Below, one piece after another: positions 10,701 through 21,887 of a stretch of DNA of 64,000 nucleotides (its first letter is position 1; the number at the start of each line of letters is the position of its first letter). The notes under the pieces are model-generated. The model was not told the origin of the DNA and ran no database searches. It was given only the letters and a program-made list of their open reading frames with translations. The DNA lies in NCBI GenBank assembly GCA_964006375.1, contig OZ023270.1, forward strand, positions 56,768,036 to 56,832,035, written 5' to 3'. The DNA comes from Tillus elongatus (Eukaryota > Arthropoda > Insecta > Coleoptera > Cleridae). A program made the translations under genes and the position numbers.

Positions 10701-12958
10701 TCCACCGCTACATCTGATACCAGAGACATATGGCCAGACTCATAATAATCCCTGATAAACTCCGAATAGGACTTGTGCAACGCTGGATCCCTACTAAGAC
10801 GTGCTTCCAGGGAGTAAAACCGCCTCAATGCAACACTGAAAGATTCTCCCAAACACGGAGTACCCTCACGAAAGGGCATATTTAAAATATATCTCCCAGC
10901 ACTATTTCGGTGCTGAGTCTTCTTGAAGATTTCCTCACATTTTTTATCTTCCGGAGACATAACTAAACCTTGTGGTACCTGTTCCAAGCTCCAAAACTGT
11001 TTCAAGGTATGATCCAAGTCGACCAACGTGCATAAACTATTCACAACAGAATGAGACTTTGACTGTTCTACACTGCCCATAAGCACCCAACCAAAAACAG
11101 TATTGATGGCCACTGGTGCACCTCGAGGCCCTCTCTTTATTCCAGGTCTAACCACATGAGCATAAACGTCAGTACCCAACAAAATTTCAATGTCCCCTGG
11201 TATACCAAACTCTGAATCTGCCAACTCTAAGTTCTGAATATGTTGCCAGTGGCACTGCTCAATTTTAGCAGAAGGGATCTTGGAACAAATGTTCGGAATC
11301 ACAATCATGTCCAACTCTAACTTTGTTGGCTCATAAATGGACTCTACTCGACATTTGAGAGTGCCTTGGCTAGCAAGCGAGCTCATTTGGTTCAAGCCTT
11401 GAACCATCACTGAACGAGATGAGGTGTTGAGCCCCAATTTTTCAACACACTGCTGCGAAATGAAATTAGCCTCACTCGCACAATCCAGGAGAGCTCGACA
11501 TCTCCTAACCTTTCCATTTTTATCTCGTACTAATAGCATTATAGTTGCCAGTAACACGGACTGTTCCCTTTTTACCACACTTGCCAACACACGCAATTGC
11601 TCTGCACCTTGTGGCTCTTCCACAGGTGGCTTGTTTGAGTCACTCTCATCTCCCGATGCCGGTGCTTTTGGGAAGTGCAATAATGTATGATGGTGTTTAT
11701 TACATACACGACAACTTGATGACTTGCACTCCCTGCTGGCATGCGAGTTTGATAAACAGTTAAAACAAAGATTATTCTTTTTTGCGAACGTATACCGTTT
11801 ATGAGAGGATAAAGATAGAAATCCATCACACTTGAGCATGGGGTGCTCCTCCTTACAATAAGCACATACAAGCTTTGTGCTGGTAACAAAGGACGAAGCG
11901 GGCCTAGCAGTGGTTGCTGAAACATGCTGCCTTCTATTAGTCACATAATTGGAAGTTAAGGCAGTTGTCTCCATTGCTTTACACTGCTTTTCCAAGAATC
12001 TACATAAACTACTAAAACTGGGAATGTCCGATTCGCAAAACTCAAGCTCAAATTTTTGCTTAAGACTCATATCCACCTTTTGCAGCAACATGTTGAATTT
12101 AGTGAAATCCCACATGTCATGTTCAAACTGCTTCAACGCTTCCAAATTTTCACTGAATACAGACAACAACGTTCGTAGGGAAGAAGCAGATTCACTATTT
12201 GCTTTGGGGGCCTGTACAATACCCTGCCAATAATTGGTCAACAAAACCCGGGTATTGTGATACCTTGAGACCAGAGACTTGAATGCAATCCCATAATTGC
12301 TTCCCGTTAGCGGTAAATTTTTGATGAGGCCAGCTGCATCCTTCACTAACGAAGCACTCAAATATTGGAACTTTTCAATATCTGACAATGATTCGTTCTC
12401 ATGAATCATTGTTTTAAACAGATCATAAAAGGTTGGCCAGTTTTTCCAATTTCCATCGAATTTTGGCATTTCGATTTTCGGTAACCTCAAATGTCTGTTT
12501 AAATTTGAAGTTGACATAATCGCGTTTGCGTTCGTTACTTCCTTTTCACTGAGAGATCGAGCGTTCGATGATTTGACAGAACACCGCGACTTACTCGATG
12601 CTCGACTCGATTTCGAACTACCGTGAAAAACGGATCGAGCTTGATTCTCAGCGGCTTTATTTGCATAACCTCTCAGTTCTCGATAGATAGTTTTTATAGA
12701 GTATTGCAGTTCATCGAATTTGTTCTGCATTTCATGCTCGCTCTCCAACTCTGATCGATCAACTACCGACACGATGTCCAAATGCAATGAATCAAATAGA
12801 TTGACCAACTCATTCAACGCCTCAAAACGAACCTCAAATCTATTCAACCTATCTAAATCCACTACTGCGTCTATTTTGACCTGTTGAGCCACGTGCAATA
12901 TGGCTTCTACTCGTCTATAAACGCTTTCGCGCTTATTTTTTAGCTGAATCAACTCCAT
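7742..12958 (-). CDS. BEL/Pao Gag-Pol polyprotein
   Basis: A single 1738-residue frame. The N-terminal third is Gag-like and charged, followed by cysteine-rich zinc knuckles near residues 360-420 (CAYCKEEH, CFNCLSNSHASREC). The aspartic protease is near residue 490 (ALLDCASEANFIS; the usual Asp-Ser/Thr-Gly reads Asp-Cys-Ala, as BEL/Pao proteases vary here). Reverse transcriptase spans about 770-950 with VVFDAS and the catalytic YVDD near 897. RNase H starts near 1070 (GFCDASERGYAAV). Integrase has an H2C2 zinc finger near 1370-1420 and catalytic residues in VDFAGP, SDRGTNF (about 1517) and GGLWEAGVRS (about 1560). The frame has no stop or frameshift, which is unusual in this window. It starts at the first ATG after the 5' LTR leader. 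The domain order protease-RT-RNase H-integrase with this integrase motif set is typical of the BEL/Pao class. Confidence 0.95.
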   Translation of the reverse strand: MELIQLKNKRESVYRRVEAILHVAQQVKIDAVVDLDRLNRFEVRFEALNELVNLFDSLHLDIVSVVDRSELESEHEMQNKFDELQYSIKTIYRELRGYANKAAENQARSVFHGSSKSSRASSKSRCSVKSSNARSLSEKEVTNANAIMSTSNLNRHLRLPKIEMPKFDGNWKNWPTFYDLFKTMIHENESLSDIEKFQYLSASLVKDAAGLIKNLPLTGSNYGIAFKSLVSRYHNTRVLLTNYWQGIVQAPKANSESASSLRTLLSVFSENLEALKQFEHDMWDFTKFNMLLQKVDMSLKQKFELEFCESDIPSFSSLCRFLEKQCKAMETTALTSNYVTNRRQHVSATTARPASSFVTSTKLVCAYCKEEHPMLKCDGFLSLSSHKRYTFAKKNNLCFNCLSNSHASRECKSSSCRVCNKHHHTLLHFPKAPASGDESDSNKPPVEEPQGAEQLRVLASVVKREQSVLLATIMLLVRDKNGKVRRCRALLDCASEANFISQQCVEKLGLNTSSRSVMVQGLNQMSSLASQGTLKCRVESIYEPTKLELDMIVIPNICSKIPSAKIEQCHWQHIQNLELADSEFGIPGDIEILLGTDVYAHVVRPGIKRGPRGAPVAINTVFGWVLMGSVEQSKSHSVVNSLCTLVDLDHTLKQFWSLEQVPQGLVMSPEDKKCEEIFKKTQHRNSAGRYILNMPFREGTPCLGESFSVALRRFYSLEARLSRDPALHKSYSEFIRDYYESGHMSLVSDVAVEPSDAYYIPHHGVLRPHSLSTKLRVVFDASSKSTNGVSLNDTLLVGAKLQTDIATVLLKFRSNKIAFTADIRQMYRQILVVDNHRDYQRILWRFSKGEPVQKYRLNTVTYGVSSSPHMAIRTMMQLCDDEESSFPLAAKLVRSDLYVDDVVSGVDSLSETFELQRQLIGLFAKGGFELKKWASNNSKLLSTVSADSQQPRSLDLNDPSVLKILGLQWCPIGDTFSFNVEPIDRPCTKRNLLSELARIYDPLGFLSPVTLLAKYLMQCLWEQKVGWDDKPSKDIVGQWSQYKSQLSALAGLSIPRGVKHDNIISTELHGFCDASERGYAAVVYLRQVSEEGQVWINFLCAKSKVSPLKRISIPRLELCGCLLLAKLLEFVCRVYEGRFEFNSMYAWSDSMVALAWIKSSSNRWKTFIGNRVASIQEKIPPESWHHVSGQENPADCASRGMLPSGFCEHPLWWAGPAWLKLARENWPKSLRFEPPEQCLAEQRTLPVLVTLANEEWLSKLLNRFSHLRKIQGVVVYCQRFVRNCRVSPSDRTTASLTATELQEALHMLIKCAQGEVFQREIASLVKGERCARAINKLAPFLDTEGILRVGGRLRQADVPVEVKHPILLPRSHRLTELIIAHTHHVNLHPGPRTLLHLLSQQFWILSPRRAIHHVLSRCYRCFRVNPTPMAPMMSDLPVARVSQLKPFSHSGVDFAGPVFVTQGRYRGVRKVKAYICLFVCMATKALHLEVVSDLSAEAFLAALRRFVARRGRCDNLYSDRGTNFVGSNKQLLNYAKGAADACTIKWHFNPPSAPHFGGLWEAGVRSVKTHLRRVIGLQILTFEEMSTLLAQVESVLNSRPLCSASTDPNDLLALSPGHFLTMEPLGAPPDADLTLLSMNRLSRWQLVQRIHQDFWRRWKNEYLHTLQQRGKWDTVQTSPPIGALVVIKDETSSPLVWKLGRIMQLYPGRDGIARVAQVRTSSGTFDRPLTKLCLLPSQ

Positions 12959-13208
12959 TGTTCAACGCAAAAAATTCCTAAACGCGATTTAAACAATATG
13001 CAAACGTGATTTCAACAATATGCAATTCGAGTATGTACCTAGTTATATACAAGCAATAACGTCACCTTGAAATTAAATGACTCAACACGGCAATAAACAA
13101 TTACAAATTTACTAGACTAAAGGAAACAAGTAAAATTACTTCAAAAAATGGACTGTATCAACTAATAACAAAACAAAACAACTATAAAAATCCGGTCGAT
13201 GGGCCAAA

Positions 13209-13632
13209 TGTAAATACCACGTGTATTTATTTTATAATGAATAACAAAAAAAACAGAACAAATAGGGCACTGACAATAAGCAAAGTTACCTACCTTTATT
13301 CTCCAATAATGCAGGAACATAAGCTTCGTTTTTCTGTATTCACACACAACACCTCTAGGGACCTCGTGTCTCCCAAAAAGGACTTACAAACAAAATGGAT
13401 ATTTAGAGACCTCGTGTCTCTTCAAGGGGTTGAAAACAATTCGCTTTCTCGAGACCTCTTGCCTCTTCAAGGACTCAAAAACAAGTGGCAGAGGGATGCA
13501 AGCTTCTCTCCCTTCTCTCATTCTTCTTCCCCCTCTCTGGTCTTCTGGCGGAAACCATTAGTAACACTTACTCTATGTCAGTGTAGCGCGCGACATTTGA
13601 ATTTAAAAGTGACAGAACAACGAGCATGAACA
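13209..13632 (-). repeat. BEL/Pao 5' LTR
   Basis: 424 bp. It matches the other LTR base for base by eye except for one fewer A in an A-run (8 versus 9). It should hold the promoter of the minus-strand element. Confidence 0.95.
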
Positions 13633-13904
13633 ATATAACTGGGCAAAATATGTGAACATAATATTCTTTCACAGAAATTGTTCGAAGACATTTCCCCCGA
13701 GTCATTCATTTATTATTTTTAATAAATGATTCCCTGTGGCTTGGTCTATTTTAACGTTTATTAACGAATTAAATGCCTCCCTTACTCTAGATTGCATATT
13801 TTCTTTTGTGGTCGGACAACACTCTGTAGAATCGTACAATACTACTGCTATCAAGATTCTCATCGTAAAAACAATGACAGAATTATATTTCTTTTGATGG
13901 CGCA

Positions 13905-14400
13905 AAATACATTAAAACTCCAAGTGTCTTGAAATTTTCTTTCTGCGTTGGTATTTGGGGATTTTCAGGACTCCAGGAGTGACTTTTATGGCGGTTTTTT
14001 TATACTGAGTCTGGTAAATTGTTCTTCATCAGTCCATATTATTTCGCTGGTGAAAGTGGTGGCATCTTGTGTTCGTAACAAGAACAATTGACAGCACTCA
14101 ACACGACGAGTGAAGCCTTCATTCAACAGATGTTGGACAGGAGTTGGCTTATAGGCTTTCCATTTATACTTTTTTAGAATTGTAAGATTAGAAGCTTTAG
14201 GTGTACCTAATTCTTGTTCAGCTTATTGCACATAATTTTCAGGGTACGCTGTAAAGTATCCCAGAACAGTTTGAGCTAACTCTTGATTGTGGTTGAGGTT
14301 CATGCTTTTGAATGTTGCCACAGTGGGTTCCGAATTCCTCGAGATTTTTAAGTACTTGTTTAACTATCTTCATCGTAGGGCGTCTTGGAAGCGTTCTGCA
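13905..14400 (-). pseudogene. Degenerate IS630-Tc1-mariner transposase fragment
   Basis: Minus-strand reading around 14020-14200 gives KYKWKAYKPTPVQHL, then RRVECC and EIIWTDEEQFT. These resemble the HTH-to-first-catalytic-Asp part of mariner-like transposases ('..PYK....LNE.DF..R..FC' then 'SDE..F'). Stops and frame changes follow on both sides and the later catalytic residues are not seen. It differs from the element at 17275-19154. The assignment is tentative. Confidence 0.45.
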
Positions 14401-16540
14401 AATATGTAACACACCCTGTCAGCAATTCTCTGATATTCACCATAAATAGTATTAAATTTAGCAGGTCGTTATTAGTATATCTTCCAAATGACAAAGCCCT
14501 ACCTAATGATTTGCACTTAACTGGGAGCAGCAAGGAACAGTACTGTTAGTTGAGGTTAGAAATCTGACAACTGGTGTTTGTTCCATAGCAACCTTGCTGA
14601 AAGCAACACTTGACAGTTATTGACACAATACTAAAAATAAATGTTTTATTTTTCATTATAAAATTTTCTGCATATTTTGTGGAATTTTTTACAAAATAAC
14701 GAAATTGTAATGGGGAGGTTTTACGTGCCTTTTACTTTTCTTTAAAACAAAGGTTTTTCAATGACTGTAAATTCTAATTATTATTATTAAAATTTAAGTA
14801 ATTATTCATTTAGTTATATTTTAGGTTCGAGCGGCAGAACGTGTATCCATTTGTTACCTTGAAACTAATATTTAAGTTTTACGACCTTCAAGGGAGGTCT
14901 TGCCTAAATTTATTTGGAACACTAAAACCGAGCATCTGTGATCAAATTCCCAGAATTTTGCTATATATTCAGTCTTAGCGTATACCTAGTGACTCAAGCA
15001 CATCAAAGTCACCCTATAAGAAACTGTTAATATGAACTCTAGTTTAGGACTTCCTAAGCTAATAATGAAACCCAGCATCTAGTTTTTAAAATTACTTTCA
15101 TACAAAAAATAAAATTGATACAGATGACATTTTAAACAGCTCAATAAATTGTAATACACCCTTTGATTTCAAAGGTTTCCGTATGATTAAAATTAAACAA
15201 AAGAAAACTTTCAATAATTCTTTTAAATAAATTCCTTAATTCCAAAGGTTTATGTCTTAAAATTATATTAAAACTCGAAATTCTAATAGTATAAATCCTA
15301 AAGGTTATTTAAACAGGAGGGTGTAGGAGGTTTTTCCCAAACCTTAGAATGGATTAAATGTTATACAAAGTTAATACCGGTGAATACTACATTGTTCTTG
15401 TCCCCGGTATAATTTTTCTAGTCTAATAATTAACTCTTTCTTAGCTTAATTATAGCTCTCACTTATTTACCCCTTATAGCTCCCAGCTAAACTCTCATGG
15501 CTCAAAGCCCTATCTCTTCCTCGTATTACAAAATTTCACAAATATTCCTCCCGTCCATTAAATTCCTATCATAAAATAACACCTAAATTTTAATCTGATT
15601 TCATTCACTCTGATTTATAAGTCCAGCACCCTACGGCCCCCAATCATCTATACAATCTTAGTTTTAAAAATTAATTCAGTACTCGAGACAGCTGACCCAT
15701 TCTTAATAAAAAGAATTAGGGAACATTTAATAAAAATATCAATTGGAACGAACTCACCCAGAAAAATTCTAGGCAATACACCAGCTCTGTACTCTGCCTT
15801 ACCATGGCGCTATGGCCGTTGAACCACAATCTTTCGCGATAACCGCCCTTTCAAACAAAAGCTAATTCTCTCATTGAAATCTCACTTATTTCTTAATTTA
15901 CTTAACAGAAACCCTTGACGATTATCGCGCGGCGGCACTGCCTAGCCGGAGGCTGGCTGTCTGCACACTCCCTCTAGACACATATTTTTTTCTGTCGCCG
16001 AGTCCCCAAAAACACTGAGTTTGCGGAAATTTTCTATTGCAACTCAAGTGGCCTATTTAGAGGTTACCTACCCGTCCTACCGTTGCCGGTGCCGTTTAGA
16101 ATTACATTTCCTTTCATTTTTGCACTCAATTGACCGTTGTACCTCACGCTTTAGCCGGCTGAGTTGGTTTTTATTTATCAAATTAAATACCACACAATTT
16201 CAACATTGCTCGCAGTCTATATATTTTTATGCATATTATGCTGGATATATTTACGTCTAAAATATTTAGCTCTATGGCGACTTTTCATAAACTTTTCTGA
16301 GATCAAATCAAACGTTTATGTATGTAGAAATATCATAAATCTAGATACTCAAACTGTAAGCACCTTGCTTACATCTGACCCCAACTTGAAGGTAAAATTT
16401 ATCCATAGGAAAATTCTGTCTCAATATAAACAGATACTTAAACAGGCAAGCATCCTGTTTACAAAATGAAAGTCATGCTCTACAAAGTTTGTGCATTTCC
16501 TTACACAAAATTTGTTTTGTACTTAGTATCAAAACTAAGA
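14400..16540. other. Intron 1 of BOP1, no gene recognised
   Basis: Mostly AT-rich. A GC-richer block at about 15770-16150 includes 'gcgcggcggcactgcc' and 'ccgttgccggtgccg' but has no convincing coding domain or RNA fold that I can support. It could be an unrecognised retroelement remnant. Confidence 0.35.
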
Positions 16541-17105
16541 GAAAATCCAAGAAAATGACTCGAATTCACAAAATAATGAAACATTTTGGTTAGAATGCAA
16601 AATTAATATAAAACATCATAATATCTTTCCGTCGAGAATTAAACGCAGAATTCAAATATACAATAATATACAGGATGTTTCATTTAAAAAAGCCAAGTTA
16701 TGGTTGTTTGAATTTCTAAAAAATAATAATGTTTTATGAGCGCCCTGAATAACTTTCTAAGAAACTGTCAACTGCTTGAGATCAAACAATATTTCAGCAT
16801 TAAGATATAAGAAAATTGTAGCTTGAGAGATAAAACCCAGTTTTATCAAAACCTGTTCAGATGTTAATTTTTGTCTTCAGGTCGCAAACTATTACAGATA
16901 AGTACCAACTATGGTATATAAAGTTATATTAAAATTTTCAAGGAATCCAAAAATGTAATAATATATAGGGTGTTCTATTTGAAATAAGAAAGTTGGTGTT
17001 TACCTCCGGTGTAATGCGAAGCGATCTGAAGCTATAACTATTTTCTTTGCACAGATAATTATAGAAAACATACCTCTAGAAATTTTTTGATTACAAATGA
17101 CAGTA
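16540..17105 (-). repeat. Dispersed repeat, right arm of the long inverted pair
   Basis: Reverse complement of 4136-4290 plus 5347-5740, without the LINE that interrupts the left arm. Together the arms form an inverted repeat of about 550 bp flanking 11 kb that includes the BEL/Pao element. It contains 'acaggatgtttcattt' and 'tatagggtgttctattt', words similar to the ends of other repeats in this window. Confidence 0.8.
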
Positions 17106-17120
17106 GTTCCTGATACACGG

Positions 17121-19154
<2,034 letters not shown>

Positions 19155-19174
19155 AGACCGATTTGCGTCCAGAG

Positions 19175-19251
<77 letters not shown>
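19155..19251. repeat. Inverted TIR scrap plus (TA)n, right of mariner
   Basis: At 19155-19179, 'agaccgatttgcgtccagag' is the reverse complement of 'ctctggacgcaaatcggtct' at 19118-19137, so the mariner end forms a local hairpin of about 25-bp arms around the terminal GTTTCGTTTTCAATGCGCC. A (TA)n tract follows at 19180-19251. Confidence 0.8.
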
Positions 19252-19253
<2 letters not shown>

Positions 19254-19697
19254 TACATACATACTTACATAGATACAGAATGTTTAACAGCTGTCTTTCA
19301 CGAGAAATGTTTATATTATTCCTTTCTGCCATGCTGGCCAAGCAATCTGAAATGAGATCAAGCGTGATAATATAGGAGCAATTAAAATTTATGACCTTAA
19401 CATAAAAATCCCCGGATAAGGATCCTTTTCAGCGTTCCTATCATTGTAGTCACACATTCGCAGACAAATAGGAATTCATCACAATAGAATGAGCAATCTG
19501 TGACTGTTTATTTTGCTACTACAGGTTTACTACTATAGGTCCTGACGAATTTCACAGTTTTATTTTCCTCATGATTTTTGCAACATAGACAAAAAATTGA
19601 ATTCCAATCTATTCATGATATAAAATTTTGATCAATTTCTCAGCATGGATAATCTGCGAACCAGATAATCCGCATACGAATAATCGAGAGTGTACTC
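19252..19697 (+). mobile_element. Pogo/Tigger-type MITE copy 1, right end
   Basis: Ends CGAGAGTGTACTC followed by TA, the inverted counterpart of the end at 2765. Internal words 'catgatttttgcaacatag', 'aatctattcatgat' and 'ctcagcatggataatctgcg' match the reverse complement of 53290-53490, the same arm of the second copy. The implied original element had a (TA)n core now holding about 16 kb of later insertions. Confidence 0.65.
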
Positions 19698-19955
19698 TAC
19701 TTTACAATCATTTATTTGAGACATGTTAGATGTATGACTGTAGAGATGCAGGCTGAAGTACTGTATCTGAGCCTAATAAAGTATTATCTTGTGAACTGCT
19801 TTTGTTATTTTCACTTAAACAAGAGCTAAGCGAAAATTCAGCTGGTTTAATTTTTATTGGTTTTGGGATTTGCTTCTTAAACCATTACTGTATAAAATGC
19901 AAATATCAGGTTATACAAAGCAAAAATACAAATTTTCATCTTAATCTTATTTTAG

Positions 19956-21412
19956 CCCTGGATTGAATGGTTTACTAGTGAAGTGATGAAAACTCCAATA
20001 AGAAAGTTTCCAGAACACAAGCGCTCATTCTTACCTAGCAAAACTGAAGCCAAAAAAGTATCCAAACTTGTCCATGCTTTGAAGATGGGTTGGATAAAAA
20101 CAACAGAAGAACAAGCAAAACTTAGAGCTAAAAAGGAGCCACAGTTTTACATGTTATGGCAAACAGATGACCAAGCTGATGACATGCGCCGAATACACAA
20201 ACATATAGCTGCACCTAAACGACTATTACCTGGACATGCTGAGTCTTATAACCCACCAGCTGAATATTTATTTGACGCTAAAGAACTAAAACACTGGAAT
20301 AAATTAAAAAATGCACCTTGGAAGCGAAAACTGCATTTTGTACCACAGAAATTCAACTCCTTACGAGAAGTACCGTCATATCCTAGATATATAAAAGAAA
20401 GATTTTTGCGATGCCTTGATCTTTACTTATGTCCCAGAGCTATAAAGATGAAACTTAACATTGAACCGGAATCTTTAGTTCCAAAACTTCCAAGTCCAAA
20501 AGATTTACAGCCATTCCCAACTTGTTTTGCTATTGAATATAAGGGTCATGGTGATATGGTACGTTCAATAAGCACTGACAAAACTGGTCAGTACTTGCTG
20601 AGTGGATCTGATGATGGTACTATAAAGATTTGGGAAGTGAATACGGGTCGATGTTTGAAGACAATAAAGACAGATAATGTAGTTAGGCATGTGGAATGGT
20701 GTCCAAACTCAGCTTTGTCTTTAATTTTAGTTGCTTCTGGTAAACAAGTCCTCTTAATTAATCCAGATGTAGGTGATTTTGTTGTGAGTGGAAAGACTGA
20801 TACTATTTTAAAAGAAGTACCACAGTCAGATCTTGTAGTGAATGAAAGGGTACGAACTACAGTACAGTGGACTGAACCGAATGAAGATCAATACAGTAGA
20901 GGCTACAGAATCGTACTAAACCACTTCAAAGAAGTGACACAAGTTGCTTGGCATGGTAAAGGTGATTATTTTGCTTCTGTAATGCCAGAAGGACAGAACC
21001 GGGCTGTTTTAATCAGTCAAATATCCAAGAGGAGGTCACAGTTACCTTTCACAAAGGCCAAGGGATTGGTTCAATGTGTTTTATTCCACCCAACAAAACC
21101 ATTTTTATTTGTCGCGACTCAGAGACATGTTAGAATATATGATTTAGTCAAGCAGTCACAAATGAAAAAATTATTAACTAACTCTAAATGGATATCTTCA
21201 ATTGCAATTCATCCAGGCGGCGATAATCTATTGGTAGGAACTTATGATAGAAAAATGCTGTGGTTTGATTTAGATCTAAGTACAAAACCATATCAAACTC
21301 TGAGGTTACATGGAACAGCTGTGCGAAGTGTTGCATACCATAAGAGATACCCATTATTTGCTTCAGGATCTGACGATAGGAGCCTGATTATATGCCATGG
21401 AATGGTTTATAA
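19956..21412 (+). CDS. BOP1: BOP1 main exon: end of N-terminal domain and WD40 propeller
   Basis: 485 codons plus two bases. It begins PWIEWFTSEVMKTPIRKFPEHKRSF, continuing the BOP1NT domain from the upstream exon. It includes YMLWQTD, GHAESYNPP and LREVPSYPRYIKERFLRCLDLYLCPR, which is highly characteristic of BOP1/Erb1. From about codon 175 it enters the WD40 propeller: GHGDMVRSISTDKTGQYLLSGSDDGTIKIWE, later blades around HPTKPFLFVATQRHVRIYDL, HPGGDNLLVGTYDRKMLWFDLD and HGTAVRSVAYHKRYPLFASGSDD. The propeller binds Ytm1/WDR12 in yeast (family knowledge). The acceptor is TTTTAG at 19955 and the donor is TTTATAA|GTAAGT at 21413; the split codon AA|C gives Asn with the last exon. Confidence 0.97.
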
Positions 21413-21887
21413 GTAAGTAGTATTCTTTTGTAGCTTTTTTTTTGTGAAGTTGTTAACTAGACTGGCATCTTTTTATTGGCTTTTGAAGGATTTTGAATAA
21501 TGTTTCCATCCTTTTTTGTTACAAAAGTTTGCAGATTCTGAAGTATAATAGACCAGTACCTTATAATGGGGATATACCGAACGATTATTTAGATTTTCGT
21601 GTGTAGCTCCTGGCATGATCAAAGTATCTAAAATTTAGAAGGTAAAAATGGAAGTTTGTAGTAGTGGGAACATAGTGTTTCATGTATGACAAAAGAAATG
21701 TTTAGTTTTTTGTGTAGTTTAGTTTAACCCGCTATTGCGGGATTTATCAAACACTATCCATTTTTCTCTGCAACTAAAGCTTTTAAGTGAATGGTCGATA
21801 TATACAGTCACAGTAGCCTTTATTGAACACTTTTTTTAAGAAAATTTCGGCAATTATTGCTGGGGGGATGGGGAAAAACCAATTTAA
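21413..21887. other. Start of BOP1 intron 2, no element recognised
   Basis: Ordinary AT-rich intron sequence up to the TTAA at 21884-21887 that marks the piggyBac insertion. Confidence 0.5.

Larger units (their letters stand above)
7166..13632 (-). mobile_element. Intact BEL/Pao LTR retrotransposon
   Basis: Two LTRs (7166-7590 and 13209-13632), TGT...ACA at their ends, flank one uninterrupted polyprotein gene on the minus strand. The 5-bp target-site duplication ATATA is present on both sides (7161-7165 and 13633-13637). The LTRs appear identical apart from one A in a homopolymer, so the insertion is recent and possibly still competent. A purine-rich tract GGTGGGCGGAA lies next to the 3' LTR (minus strand, about 7591-7603). 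A TGG-starting stretch (TGGCCCATCGACC) lies just inside the 5' LTR, where the tRNA primer site is expected. The element is in intron 1 of BOP1, antisense to the gene. Confidence 0.95.
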
